DNA of 64,000 bases from NCBI GenBank assembly GCA_024280215.1, contig JAJRQO010000027.1, positions 24,104 to 88,103 on the forward strand. The letters are read 5' to 3'. This stretch comes from Candidatus Zixiibacteriota bacterium (GTDB taxonomy: Bacteria; Zixibacteria; MSB-5A5; GN15; FEB-12). The notes below the pieces were generated by a model that ran no database searches, had not been told where the DNA came from, and saw only the letters and a program-made list of their open reading frames with translations. Positions 25,316 to 35,116 of the stretch are shown in pieces. Position 1 is the stretch's first letter; every line of letters starts with the position of its first letter. The position numbers were made by a program, and so were the translations under genes.

Positions 25316-26155
25316 TTAACCTTTCTGATGGTCTATGAGTTTTTGGTATTCACAACAGAATTCTGATTTGACATTATCTTCATGTAATTTTCCAATCACA
25401 TATTTACCAACGAGTTCTTGTTCATCCATCTTTTTTGCTTTACCAGTTGTGATTGCATTTTCTTTAAACTGTTCAAGCATCGCAGGAGCATCACCTTTAC
25501 GATTTAAACGACCATAATATGTATGACAATTAGAAATAATCTCAATCAAAGAAAATCCTTCATGCTCTAAACCAGCAGAAATAATTTTTTCCATTTGAGG
25601 ATAATGTGTCACAGTTCCACGTGCAACATAAGTCGCTCCAGCAGCCATTGCTAAATCACAAGGATCAAAATGTTTTTCTACATTACCATATGGTGTCGTA
25701 GTCGAAATTGCATCTTCAGGTGTCGTAGGGGAACCTTGTCCACCAGTCATACCATAAGTATGGTTGTTGATAAGAATACATGTAATATCGATATTACGAC
25801 GACAGGCGTGGATAAAGTGGTTACCACCAATAGCGAGGGCATCACCGTCACCAGTAATCACAACAACTTTCATTTTTGGTTGACCAAACTTCACTCCAGT
25901 TGCAAATGCTAATGCACGACCATGAGTCGTATGGAGTGAGTTAAAATCAAGATAGACAGGCAGACGTGAAGTACAACCGATACCAGAAACCATGGCTACT
26001 TCATCCTTGCTATATCCGAGCTTATCTACGACTCGAACAAAAGCACCCATCACAATTCCATTACCGCACCCCGGACACCATACGGAAGGGAAACTTTTCT
26101 GAGGTCTCAGATATTTATGAGTAATATCTGATTTTTGTTTTTCAGTAGTTGCCAT
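25316..26155 (-). CDS. korB: 2-oxoglutarate:ferredoxin oxidoreductase, beta (thiamine diphosphate) subunit
   Basis: 279 residues. The thiamine-diphosphate motif GDGDALAIGGNHFIHACRRN followed by NNHTYGMTGGQGSPTTP is typical. VWCPGCGNGIV near the N-terminus carries the cysteines that help hold an iron-sulfur cluster in beta subunits. The start codon shares one base with the korA stop (TAATG). Together with korA, korC and korD it catalyses reversible oxidative decarboxylation of 2-oxoglutarate to succinyl-CoA with ferredoxin as electron acceptor. Confidence 0.93.
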   Translation of the reverse strand: MATTEKQKSDITHKYLRPQKSFPSVWCPGCGNGIVMGAFVRVVDKLGYSKDEVAMVSGIGCTSRLPVYLDFNSLHTTHGRALAFATGVKFGQPKMKVVVITGDGDALAIGGNHFIHACRRNIDITCILINNHTYGMTGGQGSPTTPEDAISTTTPYGNVEKHFDPCDLAMAAGATYVARGTVTHYPQMEKIISAGLEHEGFSLIEIISNCHTYYGRLNRKGDAPAMLEQFKENAITTGKAKKMDEQELVGKYVIGKLHEDNVKSEFCCEYQKLIDHQKG

Positions 26156-27291
26156 TACAGCACCTCCTCAAGTTTTTCTAAGAGTTCCATTGGTGTAATA
26201 ATTTCACCATCGTATCTTTGAACAGTTTCAAGTTTTATACTTGGGTCGAGAACTTTTTGTACTTCATGACAAATTTGTCCCATGTTCATTTCCGCGACGA
26301 TAACTTTTTTACAATTTTTTGTTGCCCGTTTAATCATTTCATAATCAAATGGCCAAATAGTATACAATTGGATTGAACCAACTTTGGCACCAGCTTTACG
26401 AGCAATTTGCATTGCTTGAAGTGCGGCACGAGAGACGGTACCATATGAGATAAAGATAACATCGGCATCATCTACCAATTCAACTCGGCTTTTGAAAATT
26501 TCATCTTTAAAATGTTCGATTTTGTTATATAATTTATCGAGTTTCATTATTGTTTCATCGGTACGGTTGGTTGAGAACCCATGAACATCATGAGTAAGAC
26601 CAGTCACATTGTAACGATACCCCTCACCATAAGATGGCATAGGAGAAACAAGATTATCAGTCATTTCAAATGCTTCAAAATCTTCAGGTTTAGCTGTAGG
26701 TTTCACGCGATCAAAAACTTCATGATCACCTTTTTCAGGTAATTCAATAATTTCACGCATATGTCCCATTACTTCATCAAGTAAGACAGTCACAGGAGTA
26801 CGGAAACGTTCGGCTAAATTGAAAGCTCGAATTGTTTCTGTAAGACATTCACCAACAGTCGAAGGTGCGATAGCGATAGCATTGTAATCACCATGAGTTC
26901 CCCACCTTGCTTGCATAGTATCAGCTTGTCCAACTTTTGTAGGAAGACCAGTTGATGGACCACCACGTTGAACATTGACAACGACAATTGGAGTTTCTGT
27001 CATATAAGCATATCCTAATGACTCAGACATGAGAGAATAACCTGGCCCAGATGTCCCCGTGAATGCTTTGTGACCTGTAATAGATGCACCAATAATTGCA
27101 GCAATTGAAGCAATTTCATCTTCCATCTGAATAAATCGACCACCTAATTTCGGAAGTATTTTGGCACACCCTTCAGCAATTTCTGTAGAAGGTGTGATTG
27201 GGTATCCCGCGTAGAATGTCATGCCAGCATAAATAGCACCTTCCACACAGGCTCCGTTACCCTGTAATAATTTCTTTTTCTTATTAGCCAT
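26155..27291 (-). CDS. korA: 2-oxoglutarate:ferredoxin oxidoreductase, alpha subunit
   Basis: 378 residues. GNGACVEGAIYAGMTFYAGY followed by PITPSTEIAE is the alpha-subunit signature for substrate binding in the 2-oxoglutarate/2-oxoacid class. TSGPGYSLMSESLGYAYMTE and NVQRGGPSTGLPTKVGQAD, which separate it from pyruvate enzymes, are also clear. The C-terminal domain II follows from about 265. It lies 11 bases after korD. Confidence 0.93.
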   Translation of the reverse strand: MANKKKKLLQGNGACVEGAIYAGMTFYAGYPITPSTEIAEGCAKILPKLGGRFIQMEDEIASIAAIIGASITGHKAFTGTSGPGYSLMSESLGYAYMTETPIVVVNVQRGGPSTGLPTKVGQADTMQARWGTHGDYNAIAIAPSTVGECLTETIRAFNLAERFRTPVTVLLDEVMGHMREIIELPEKGDHEVFDRVKPTAKPEDFEAFEMTDNLVSPMPSYGEGYRYNVTGLTHDVHGFSTNRTDETIMKLDKLYNKIEHFKDEIFKSRVELVDDADVIFISYGTVSRAALQAMQIARKAGAKVGSIQLYTIWPFDYEMIKRATKNCKKVIVAEMNMGQICHEVQKVLDPSIKLETVQRYDGEIITPMELLEKLEEVL

Positions 27292-27302
27292 ATTCTATCT
27301 AC

Positions 27303-27566
27303 CTATTTCACCGTTGAGATTATACAGAAATCAGGACAATGCACCCAACAAATTGTACACTGTGTACAATCGGCAGGGCGAGTCTGCACTGGTCTACCAT
27401 CACGGTCTGGTTCAAAAATCTGTTGAGGACACATCGCAATACAAATATTACAAGCTTTACACCAGCTAAGATTAATCTCAAGCGGGAGGTTATCATCTGT
27501 AAAATCATACTTGCTCTTTTTTTTCGGCGTGGTCTTTTCTTGACCAGCTTGATTGGAATCACTCAT
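27303..27566 (-). CDS. korD: 2-oxoglutarate:ferredoxin oxidoreductase, delta (2x[4Fe-4S] ferredoxin) subunit
   Basis: 87 residues. Two cluster motifs, CKACNICIAMCP and CTQCTICWVHCP, are spaced as in bacterial-type ferredoxin subunits. They pass electrons from the thiamine site to a soluble ferredoxin. A charged N-terminal extension of about 25 residues precedes them. It is the first gene of the kor set, after sucD. Confidence 0.92.
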   Translation of the reverse strand: MSDSNQAGQEKTTPKKKSKYDFTDDNLPLEINLSWCKACNICIAMCPQQIFEPDRDGRPVQTRPADCTQCTICWVHCPDFCIISTVK

Positions 27567-27599
27567 ATTCTTTTCCTAAAATACTATATTTACAATCAT

Positions 27600-28556
27600 T
27601 TATTTTTTCTTCGTTGTTTTTTTCTTTGCTACTTTTTTCACCGCAGGTTTCTTTGGTGCTTTACTTGCCTTTGCTTTATCAGCAAACTTTTTAATCTGTT
27701 CTTTAATCAAACCAGGAATCTCAGTTGGTGAATATGCCACTGGGACTCCAGCTTTATTTAGTGCTTTAATTTTATCAACAGCAAGCCCAGAACCACCAGA
27801 TATAATTGCACCTGCATGCCCCATACGTTTCCCGGCAGGAGCTGTTTGACCTGCGATAAAGGAAACAACAGGTTTGGTTACATATTTTTTAATATACTTA
27901 GCAGCATCTTCTTCATCAGAGCCACCAATTTCACCGAGCATGACAATCGCTTTAGTAGAACGGTCTGCTTCAAAAGCTTCTAAACAATCAATGAAGTTTG
28001 TACCGATAACTTGGTCACCACCGATACCGACACATGATGATTGTCCCATACCTTCAGATGTCAACGCCCAAATAGCTTCGTAGGTTAATGTGCCAGAACG
28101 GGAGACAACGCCGATGTTACCTTTTTTAACAATGTTACCAGGAATGATACCAACTTTAGATTCACCCGGAGAAATAAGCCCAGGACAGTTAGGACCAATC
28201 AAACGAGCACCTTGTTCTTTGACATACTGATAAACTTTCATCATATCATTTGCAGATACACCTTCGGTGATACAGATGACTAATTTAATTCCCGCATCAA
28301 CAGCCTCGTAAATGGCATCAATCGCAAAAACAGGTGGTACATAAATAACCGATGTATTTGCTTTTGTTTTAGCAACCGCTTCTTCAACCGTATTAAAAAC
28401 TGGTATTCCAGAAAGTTTTGTATTCCCTTTTCCAGGTGTCACACCCGCAACAACATTGGTGCCATATTTTTTCATCTGTTTGGCGTGTAAAGAACCATCT
28501 CTACCAGTAATTCCCTGAACAACTAACTTTGTTCTTTTATTTATGAAAATCGACAT
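27600..28556 (-). CDS. sucD: Succinyl-CoA synthetase, alpha subunit, with Lys-rich C-terminal tail
   Basis: 318 residues. The CoA-binding N-terminal domain begins with [20 protein letters not shown] and the phosphorylated His lies in [12 protein letters not shown] near residue 246, with [11 protein letters not shown] between them. The family usually ends near residue 290. Here about 24 extra residues, almost all Lys, Ala, Pro and Thr, are added after the normal end. The tail is encoded by clean sequence with no frame change. It pairs with sucC upstream, so both subunits are made from one message before the kor genes. Confidence 0.93.
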   Translation of the reverse strand: MSIFINKRTKLVVQGITGRDGSLHAKQMKKYGTNVVAGVTPGKGNTKLSGIPVFNTVEEAVAKTKANTSVIYVPPVFAIDAIYEAVDAGIKLVICITEGVSANDMMKVYQYVKEQGARLIGPNCPGLISPGESKVGIIPGNIVKKGNIGVVSRSGTLTYEAIWALTSEGMGQSSCVGIGGDQVIGTNFIDCLEAFEADRSTKAIVMLGEIGGSDEEDAAKYIKKYVTKPVVSFIAGQTAPAGKRMGHAGAIISGGSGLAVDKIKALNKAGVPVAYSPTEIPGLIKEQIKKFADKAKASKAPKKPAVKKVAKKKTTKKK

Positions 28557-28582
28557 TTTATTTTATCCTTTAAACCTGATTT

Positions 28583-29722
28583 TTATATTTCTATACCAGC
28601 TAATTCAATAGCTTTTTTCACAACTTTATCCAATGTATCTTCAGAAGGCAGATTAACTTTTTTCAAAATCTTAGCAGCTTCTTTTTCATTGGTACCAGTT
28701 AAACGAACAACAATCGGAACTTCAGGTTGTAGTTGCTTGATAGCTTCTACAATACCATTCGCAACATCATCACAACGAGTAATGCCACCAAAGATATTAA
28801 TCAAGATAGCTTTTACATTGGCATCAGAAAGAATAATATTGACCGCATCAACAACTTTTTGTGGATTTGATGAACCACCGATATCTAAGAAGTTTGCTGG
28901 TTCCGCACCATAACGTTTGACTAAATCCATAGTCGCCATCGCAAGTCCCGCACCATTGACAATACAGCCAATAGAACCATCAAGTTTAACGAAAGATAAA
29001 TCAGCTTTACGAGCCGCTATTTCGGAAGAATCTTCAGCATCTAAATCACGCATCGCTTCAATATCAGCCTGACGGAAAAGACAGTTGTCGTCGATATTCA
29101 TTTTAGCATCCAAAGCGATAACATCGCCACCAGTGTTAGTTATAAGAGGGTTTATTTCAACAAGTGATGCATCAGATTCCCAAAAAGATTTATATAATTT
29201 CATGATAATATTAGCAGCTTTACGAACTTGTGTAATATCACGATATAATTTATAAGCAAGGTTTCGAGCTTGAAATGGTTTTAGCCCCGCAATTGGATCA
29301 ACCGCTAATTTGAAAATTTTCTCAGGAGTCTTCGCAGCAACCTCTTCAATATCAACACCACCAGCGGCAGAAACCATAATAACAGGTCTTTTGGTGATAC
29401 GGTCTAAAATAATACCAACATAAGATTCTGAAATAATATCTTCAGCAACAGTAACCAAAACTTTTTTTACCGTCAGACCTTTGATATCCATTCCTAAAAT
29501 TTGAGTAGCAAGAACTTTGGCTGCTTCAGCATTTTCAGCATATTTAATACCACCAGCTTTACCGCGACCACCAACATGTACCTGTGATTTTACCATCACT
29601 GGTTTATTGTATTTCACCGCAAGGTCGTACGCTTCGATTGGTGTTGTTGCGATATCACCTTCAGGAACGACAATACCAGCAGCGGCAAAAATTTGTTTTG
29701 CCTGATACTCGTGAATTTTCAT
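28583..29722 (-). CDS. sucC: Succinyl-CoA synthetase, beta subunit
   Basis: 379 residues. The ATP-grasp N-terminal domain shows KSQVHVGGRGKAGGIKYAEN, then VEINPLITNTGGDVIALDAK with metal-binding residues, and the C-terminal ligase domain has CIVNGAGLAMATMDLVKRYG and INIFGGITRCDDVANGI. Makes succinate and a nucleoside triphosphate from succinyl-CoA, reversibly. The start ATG shares one base with the stop of the CCA-adding enzyme gene (TAATG). Nucleotide specificity (ATP or GTP) cannot be read safely from the sequence. Confidence 0.93.
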   Translation of the reverse strand: MKIHEYQAKQIFAAAGIVVPEGDIATTPIEAYDLAVKYNKPVMVKSQVHVGGRGKAGGIKYAENAEAAKVLATQILGMDIKGLTVKKVLVTVAEDIISESYVGIILDRITKRPVIMVSAAGGVDIEEVAAKTPEKIFKLAVDPIAGLKPFQARNLAYKLYRDITQVRKAANIIMKLYKSFWESDASLVEINPLITNTGGDVIALDAKMNIDDNCLFRQADIEAMRDLDAEDSSEIAARKADLSFVKLDGSIGCIVNGAGLAMATMDLVKRYGAEPANFLDIGGSSNPQKVVDAVNIILSDANVKAILINIFGGITRCDDVANGIVEAIKQLQPEVPIVVRLTGTNEKEAAKILKKVNLPSEDTLDKVVKKAIELAGIEI

Positions 29723-31104
29723 TAGTTTAATCCCTTATCATTATTTATTTTTTCATTATAATATATTTTTGACAATTCTTCTAATTTTTCTTTTTCATTT
29801 ATTTTCGGATTATCTAATACTTGTTCCATCAGATAATCTAATATATCACCAACTTCTTTGCCCGGCTTTAATTCAAACATTTCCATCAAGTCAGTTCCGT
29901 TGAGTGCTATATCTTTGAGTGAAAATGGAGCTTTACTATCAATTTCTTTCTGAATATCAACTTCAAACTGATTGATATCATCAATATTGTTATTCATTCC
30001 AAGTCCCTCTACATCGGCACGACGGAGTTCAAGCAAATCAAATATCAGTTCTTTGCCAACCTGACGAATCAATCGACGAAGCCCTTTTGGAGTAACATCG
30101 ACAGTAAACATATGACGCTCAACAAGCATCTTAACATCTTTGATTAAATCATTTGAATACCGTAAACGAGTCATCACCGCTTTTGTAGTCTTCCCAGCTG
30201 ACATTTCATGTCCATAAAATGTTGCCCCTTTTTCAACAAGCCGACGATGCTGTGGTTTGTTAATATCATGAAAGAGCGATGCGAGCCGTAGTTTCAAATC
30301 TTTTGGTGATGCGTCCAGCACGTGCATGGTATGTTCAAAGACATCATATTTATGAAAGCCACCCGGTTGTTCAACACCAACACAAAGTTCTAACTCAGGA
30401 AGAACTTCTTGAAGCAATCCAGTCTGTTGCATCAAGCGAAAACCAACCGATGGTTTCTTAGAAAGTTCAAGTAATTTATTTAACTCTTCAGCAATCCGCT
30501 CTGGAGAAATTGTGTTTATCAGGTGAGCGTGCTTAACAAGAGCATCATACGTGTTTTTTTCAATTTCAAAATCAAAACGTGCCGCAAATTGAATAGCACG
30601 AAGCATCCGAAGTGGATCATCGGCAAATGAATTTTCGTAGACAATTCGAATCTGTCTATTTTTCAAATCGGCCATTCCATCAAGAGGGTCAATCAGAATT
30701 TTATCTTCGAGCGAAACCGCCATCGCATTGATAGTAAAATCACGACGATGTAAATCTGTCTCAATTTTTAAATCAGCATCAAAATCTACTTCAAAATCTT
30801 TATGTCCCGTACCAGTTGAGAATTCTTTACGAGGAAGAGTAATATCAAATGTAATCGGTTTGCCATCTTTAAATTGTGTAAACTTAATCACGCCAAATGA
30901 ACGACCGACCAAATCAACTTTACCATGCTGCTTTAACATCTTTGAAAGTTCATTGTATGGAATACCAGTGACGATATAATCATGGTCTTTAGGTTTAACA
31001 TTTGCGAACAAGTATCTATCACGCACCGCTCCCCCGACTTCATAGATAGAGCCAAGTTTGAGGATTTCGTTGATAGTTTCATTTTTTAACGTACACATAT
31101 TCAT
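29722..31104 (-). CDS. CCA-adding tRNA nucleotidyltransferase / poly(A) polymerase family with HD domain
   Basis: 460 residues. The nucleotidyltransferase domain starts with GGAVRD at 24-29 and the metal-binding Asp pair in KDHDY at 40 and 42. LHRRDFTINAMA and the RNA-binding DPLRMLRAIQFAARF follow. An HD-domain motif (FHDINKP, about 278) is inserted in the C-terminal half. It may add CCA to tRNA 3' ends or only part of it (A-adding or CC-adding variants exist in some phyla); the sequence does not decide this. It overlaps sucC and arcC by one base each, so it is embedded in the metabolic operon. Confidence 0.85.
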   Translation of the reverse strand: MNMCTLKNETINEILKLGSIYEVGGAVRDRYLFANVKPKDHDYIVTGIPYNELSKMLKQHGKVDLVGRSFGVIKFTQFKDGKPITFDITLPRKEFSTGTGHKDFEVDFDADLKIETDLHRRDFTINAMAVSLEDKILIDPLDGMADLKNRQIRIVYENSFADDPLRMLRAIQFAARFDFEIEKNTYDALVKHAHLINTISPERIAEELNKLLELSKKPSVGFRLMQQTGLLQEVLPELELCVGVEQPGGFHKYDVFEHTMHVLDASPKDLKLRLASLFHDINKPQHRRLVEKGATFYGHEMSAGKTTKAVMTRLRYSNDLIKDVKMLVERHMFTVDVTPKGLRRLIRQVGKELIFDLLELRRADVEGLGMNNNIDDINQFEVDIQKEIDSKAPFSLKDIALNGTDLMEMFELKPGKEVGDILDYLMEQVLDNPKINEKEKLEELSKIYYNEKINNDKGLN

Positions 31105-32054
31105 TAGTCCGCAGTTATCCTTGTTCCGTACTCACCCATGACGCCACGTTTGGCATGTTCAAGCGATGTTATCACAACCATCTTTCCACCATCTTCAATA
31201 AACTTCAATGCTGCCCGAATTTTCGGGCCCATTGAGCCAGGAGGAAACTGTCCATCATCAAGATGCTTTTGCATTTCGCTGGCAGTCACTTCTTCTAAAT
31301 TCTTTTGTTCATCTGTACCAAAATTTATAGACACAAAATCTACAGCCGTCAATATAGCCAGCACATCGGCATTAACTTCTTTTGCCAAAACTGCTGAGGC
31401 AAAATCTTTATCAATCACCGCATCGAGTCCTTCGTAGTTACCATGATTATCAATATAGACAGGAATGCCACCGCCACCACCAGCTACAACAATAGTTCCA
31501 TTTTCAACTAAGAGTTTAATCGTCTCAGATTGGATAGAAGCGATTGGCTTCGGTGATGCGACCACTCGTCGCCATCCACGGTTGACATCTTTTTTCATAT
31601 GCCATCCACGGGACTCCATGAAAATATGAGCTTCTTCTTCTGAATAAAACTGACCAATAAATTTTGTAGGGTTTGTTATAGCAGGGTCATTTTTATCTAC
31701 AAGCATCTGAGTAATAATCGTAACAACAGCACGGTCGATATTTTCTTTTCGTAAACGATTTTGTAAAGACTGCTCAATCATGTAACCCATACCGCCTTCA
31801 GTGTCAGCGACCAATACCCCAAGAGGTAAGTCAGGTGCCATACCTCGTGAAAGTTCACAACGCAACAATGCATTGCCAACCTGAGGGCCGTTTCCGTGGC
31901 TCACAACTAAATTATAACCCTCACGCACAAGTTCAACAATTCCATCAAGTGATCGTCTGGTATTTGCAAACTGACGAGAAATAGTATCCTCTTGTCCAGG
32001 TTGTGTGATGGCGTTTCCACCAAGGGCTAAAACAGCAGTTTTCATTTTCATCAT
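31104..32054 (-). CDS. arcC: Carbamate kinase
   Basis: 316 residues of the amino-acid kinase fold. ALGGNAI at the N-terminus, SHGNGPQVGN near 50-59 and VAGGGGGIPV near 212 are the family motifs. It makes carbamoyl phosphate from carbamate and ATP, or the reverse to give ATP. There is no arginine deiminase or ornithine carbamoyltransferase in the window, so the carbamoyl phosphate source or use is unclear. It lies between the CCA-adding enzyme gene and a CPDGS-like GTPase gene, with a terminator between it and the latter. Confidence 0.92.
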   Translation of the reverse strand: MMKMKTAVLALGGNAITQPGQEDTISRQFANTRRSLDGIVELVREGYNLVVSHGNGPQVGNALLRCELSRGMAPDLPLGVLVADTEGGMGYMIEQSLQNRLRKENIDRAVVTIITQMLVDKNDPAITNPTKFIGQFYSEEEAHIFMESRGWHMKKDVNRGWRRVVASPKPIASIQSETIKLLVENGTIVVAGGGGGIPVYIDNHGNYEGLDAVIDKDFASAVLAKEVNADVLAILTAVDFVSINFGTDEQKNLEEVTASEMQKHLDDGQFPPGSMGPKIRAALKFIEDGGKMVVITSLEHAKRGVMGEYGTRITAD

Positions 32055-32066
32055 TCTCTATAAGAA

Positions 32067-32096
32067 AGAACAGACCGAATCACTCCGGCCTGTTCT
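32067..32096 (-). terminator. Hairpin terminator between the CPDGS-like gene and arcC
   Basis: On the minus strand, AGAACAGGCCG, loop GAGTGATT and CGGTCTGTTCT form an 11-pair stem with one G-T, followed by TTCTTATAG. The T run is weak, so it may attenuate rather than stop transcription into arcC. Confidence 0.6.
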
Positions 32097-32103
32097 GATT
32101 TAC

Positions 32104-33447
32104 TTATTTCTTTTTGGCTTTCTTTTTAGAACCTTTTAAAAAGTCGCCTAAAACCATTTCAAGATTCGGAGTTCCGATTTCCTGAAGTTCGTACGTTATA
32201 CGTACTGTAGGTTTTTTAATTTTCACAATTCGATTTAAATCAATTGGTGTTGCGATAATAACAACATCGCATTTGACTTTATTGATAGTTGTTTCCAAAT
32301 CTTTCACTTGTTGCTTACCATATCCCATAGCAGGAAGCAGAACGCCGATATTAGGATATTTTTTAAATGTTGCAGTAATAGATTTAACTGTGAAAGGTCT
32401 TGGGTCGACAAGTTCGGCAGCACCATATTTTTGAGCCGCTACAACACCAGCACCATAGGTCATTTCACCATGAGTCAGTGTAGGACCATCTTCAACGACC
32501 AATACTTTTTTCCCTTTAATTTTTTCAGGGAAATCAGCACCAAGTGGAGAGGCAGCATCGACAACAACAGCATCAGGATTGTATGCAGCGATATTTTCAC
32601 GAACTTCAGCAATACCATCTGGATCGGCAGAATCAATTTTATTGATTAAGATACAATCAGCCATCAACAAGTTTTGCTGACCAGGGAAATATGCTAACTC
32701 ATGACCAGGACGATGTGGATCGACAACAGTAATCATATAGTCAGGTTTGTAAAATGGAATATCGTTGTTTCCACCATCCCATAAAATAACATCCGCTTCT
32801 TTTTCTGCTTCACGGATAATCATTTCATAGTCAACACCAGAATAAATAATTACTCCAGCCATAATATGTGGTTCGTATTCTTCACGTTCTTCGATAGTAC
32901 ATTTATGTTTATCTAAATCAGACAGTTTGGCAAAACGTTGACAAGCCTGTTTGGCAAGATCACCATAAGGCATTGGATGACGAATCGCGACAACTTTTTT
33001 ACCCATTCCCATTAGTACTTCGGCAACTTTACGAGTCGTTTGTGATTTACCACAACCAGTACGAATAGCACAAACAGCAACAACAGGTTTAGTAGATTTA
33101 ATCATAGTTGGCTCACCGCCTTCTAAGACAAAACGAGCACCTGCTTCATTTACATAGGCAGCTTTTTCCATAACGTAATGATATGGAACATCAGAATATG
33201 AAAAAATAACTTCGTCAATATTATGCTTTTTGATTAGCCCTAAAAGTTCGGACTCATCATGAATAGGAATTCCTTTAGGATATAATTTTCCTGCTAAAGC
33301 GGCAGGATATTTCCGTCCATCAATATCAGGAATCTGTGTTGCGGTAAACGCTACGATTTGTACATCGGCATTGTCACGATAGAGGGTGTTGAAATTATGA
33401 AAATCTCTACCCGCAGCACCCATGATAATTATTTTTTTCTTCGCCAT
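32104..33447 (-). CDS. Cyclic 2,3-diphosphoglycerate synthetase-like P-loop protein (COG2403 type)
   Basis: 447 residues. MGAAGRDFHNFN at the N-terminus is a Rossmann-like start. The P-loop CAIRTGCGKSQTTRKVAEVL is near 124-143 and DVILWDGGNNDIPFYKPD near 222-240 is a Walker B-like Asp region. VVDPHRPGHEL and LINKID (a G4-like nucleotide motif) are also seen. Archaeal relatives make the osmolyte cyclic 2,3-diphosphoglycerate. Bacterial relatives, often named predicted GTPases and found near carbamate kinase, have no proven role. The C-terminus ends in a short Lys-rich tail like that of SucD. It precedes arcC, which hints at a linked substrate. Confidence 0.75.
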   Translation of the reverse strand: MAKKKIIIMGAAGRDFHNFNTLYRDNADVQIVAFTATQIPDIDGRKYPAALAGKLYPKGIPIHDESELLGLIKKHNIDEVIFSYSDVPYHYVMEKAAYVNEAGARFVLEGGEPTMIKSTKPVVAVCAIRTGCGKSQTTRKVAEVLMGMGKKVVAIRHPMPYGDLAKQACQRFAKLSDLDKHKCTIEEREEYEPHIMAGVIIYSGVDYEMIIREAEKEADVILWDGGNNDIPFYKPDYMITVVDPHRPGHELAYFPGQQNLLMADCILINKIDSADPDGIAEVRENIAAYNPDAVVVDAASPLGADFPEKIKGKKVLVVEDGPTLTHGEMTYGAGVVAAQKYGAAELVDPRPFTVKSITATFKKYPNIGVLLPAMGYGKQQVKDLETTINKVKCDVVIIATPIDLNRIVKIKKPTVRITYELQEIGTPNLEMVLGDFLKGSKKKAKKK

Positions 33448-33634
33448 TTTAAAAACTCCATTTATTTTAAATTAACAGTTAGCATCAAAACTTATTTTAA
33501 AGATTCATGTCATCACCAAATTGATGATGCCATCCAGATATACAGAATCAAATAAAGAATCATCAAGACTTGGTTATCTAAAAATATAGTTTTACATCTT
33601 GCCATACTGTTTTTAAAACCCTTTTTGAAAAAAT

Positions 33635-35116
33635 TTAGTCAATCTGTGGTCTTTGTAATTTACCTGAGTAATCTACATAGATTGATTTCCATTCAGAGTA
33701 CACATCTAAAGCAGCTTCTGATGCTTCACGATGTCCATTACCAGTTTCTTTCACACCACCAAATGGGAGATGTGTCTCAGCACCAATAGTCGGAGCGTTG
33801 ACATAAAAAATTCCAGTCTCGATATCACGCATTGCGGTATAGGCATTGTTTACATTTTGCGTATACAATGAGGCCGACAATCCATAGACAGTATCGTTAG
33901 CCATTTCTATCGCTTGCTCAAATGAGTTACATTTTGAAACTGCTAAGACAGGTCCGAAGATTTCTTCTTTCCAGATTGTCATGTCTTGAGTAATATCAGC
34001 AAAGATTGTTGGTTGTACGAAGAAGCCTTTGTCGTAATCACCACCAGTTAAGCGTTTACCACCAGCAACAAGACGACCACCATCTTTTGTAGCAATATCA
34101 ATATATTTAAGAACTGTGTCTAATTGATCTTGGTTGATACATGGCCCCATATCAATAGATTCATCTAAACCATTTCCAACTTTTAATTTTGCAACTTTTT
34201 CAACAAGCATTTCTAAAAACTTATCATATACTTTTTCATGTACAACTAAACGGGATGTCGCTGTACAACGTTGACCAGTTGTACCAAAAGCTCCCCATAA
34301 AGCACCTTCAACAGCTAATTCTAATTTTGCATCGTCCATAACCATCTGAACATTTTTACCACCCATTTCTAAACAAGTATGTTTAAAATTAGGAGCACAT
34401 GCACCAGCGACGATTCGTCCAACTTCAGTTGAACCTGTGAAAGAAACAACTTTAACATCTTTATGTTTCATCATTGGTGTACCAACAGTACCACCAGAAC
34501 CAGTTACCATATTGACAACACCAGCAGGAACACCTTCGGCTTCACATGCTTTCATTAAGTTGACAACAGAGAGAGGTGTATCAGTAGCAGGTTTAATTAC
34601 GATAGTGTTACCGCAAATAAGTGCCGGCATCATTTTCCATGATGGAATCGCAATTGGGAAATTCCAAGGAGTGATGAATGAACAAACACCAAGAGGTTGA
34701 CGGATAGTCATATTAAATTTAGATTCCATTTCAGATGGTGTAGTCATACCATACAATCGTCGTCCTTCACCAGCCATGTAGTATGTCATGTCGATAGCTT
34801 CTTGAGTATCTCCACGAGTCTCTTTAATAACCTTACCCATCTCACGAGTCATCTCTTGAGAGATACGTTCTTTGTCAGCAAGCAGACGATTGGCAACACG
34901 GTATAAAATTTCGCCACGTTTTGGAGCTGGCATTAAACGCCATGATTTGTATGCATCAGCGGCGGCGGCGATAGCATCGTTTACATCATCTTCATTTGAT
35001 TTTTGAAACTCACCTAACACATCATCAGAATTAGCAGGGTTTACATTTGTGAATGTTTCCCCAGATTTTGATTCTACCCATTTTCCGTTAATAAAATTTT
35101 TGAACACTTCGGCCAT
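33635..35116 (-). CDS. NAD(P)-dependent aldehyde dehydrogenase family protein
   Basis: About 493 residues starting at MAEVFKN (ATG 35116); GGAG lies six bases before it, and a second ATG four codons earlier overlaps that ribosome site. The cofactor fold has [20 protein letters not shown], the general-base Glu near 251 (CLEMGGKN) and the nucleophile Cys near 283 ([11 protein letters not shown]). The C-terminal [17 protein letters not shown] recalls the semialdehyde-oxidising branches (aminoadipate or oxoglutarate semialdehyde). Substrate not assigned. Stands alone under a promoter with a Crp/Fnr-type palindrome. Confidence 0.88.
   Translation of the reverse strand: MAEVFKNFINGKWVESKSGETFTNVNPANSDDVLGEFQKSNEDDVNDAIAAAADAYKSWRLMPAPKRGEILYRVANRLLADKERISQEMTREMGKVIKETRGDTQEAIDMTYYMAGEGRRLYGMTTPSEMESKFNMTIRQPLGVCSFITPWNFPIAIPSWKMMPALICGNTIVIKPATDTPLSVVNLMKACEAEGVPAGVVNMVTGSGGTVGTPMMKHKDVKVVSFTGSTEVGRIVAGACAPNFKHTCLEMGGKNVQMVMDDAKLELAVEGALWGAFGTTGQRCTATSRLVVHEKVYDKFLEMLVEKVAKLKVGNGLDESIDMGPCINQDQLDTVLKYIDIATKDGGRLVAGGKRLTGGDYDKGFFVQPTIFADITQDMTIWKEEIFGPVLAVSKCNSFEQAIEMANDTVYGLSASLYTQNVNNAYTAMRDIETGIFYVNAPTIGAETHLPFGGVKETGNGHREASEAALDVYSEWKSIYVDYSGKLQRPQID

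Noticed and set aside
31104..32054. Arginine deiminase pathway operon
   Set aside because: Only carbamate kinase is present; no arcA or arcB nearby.
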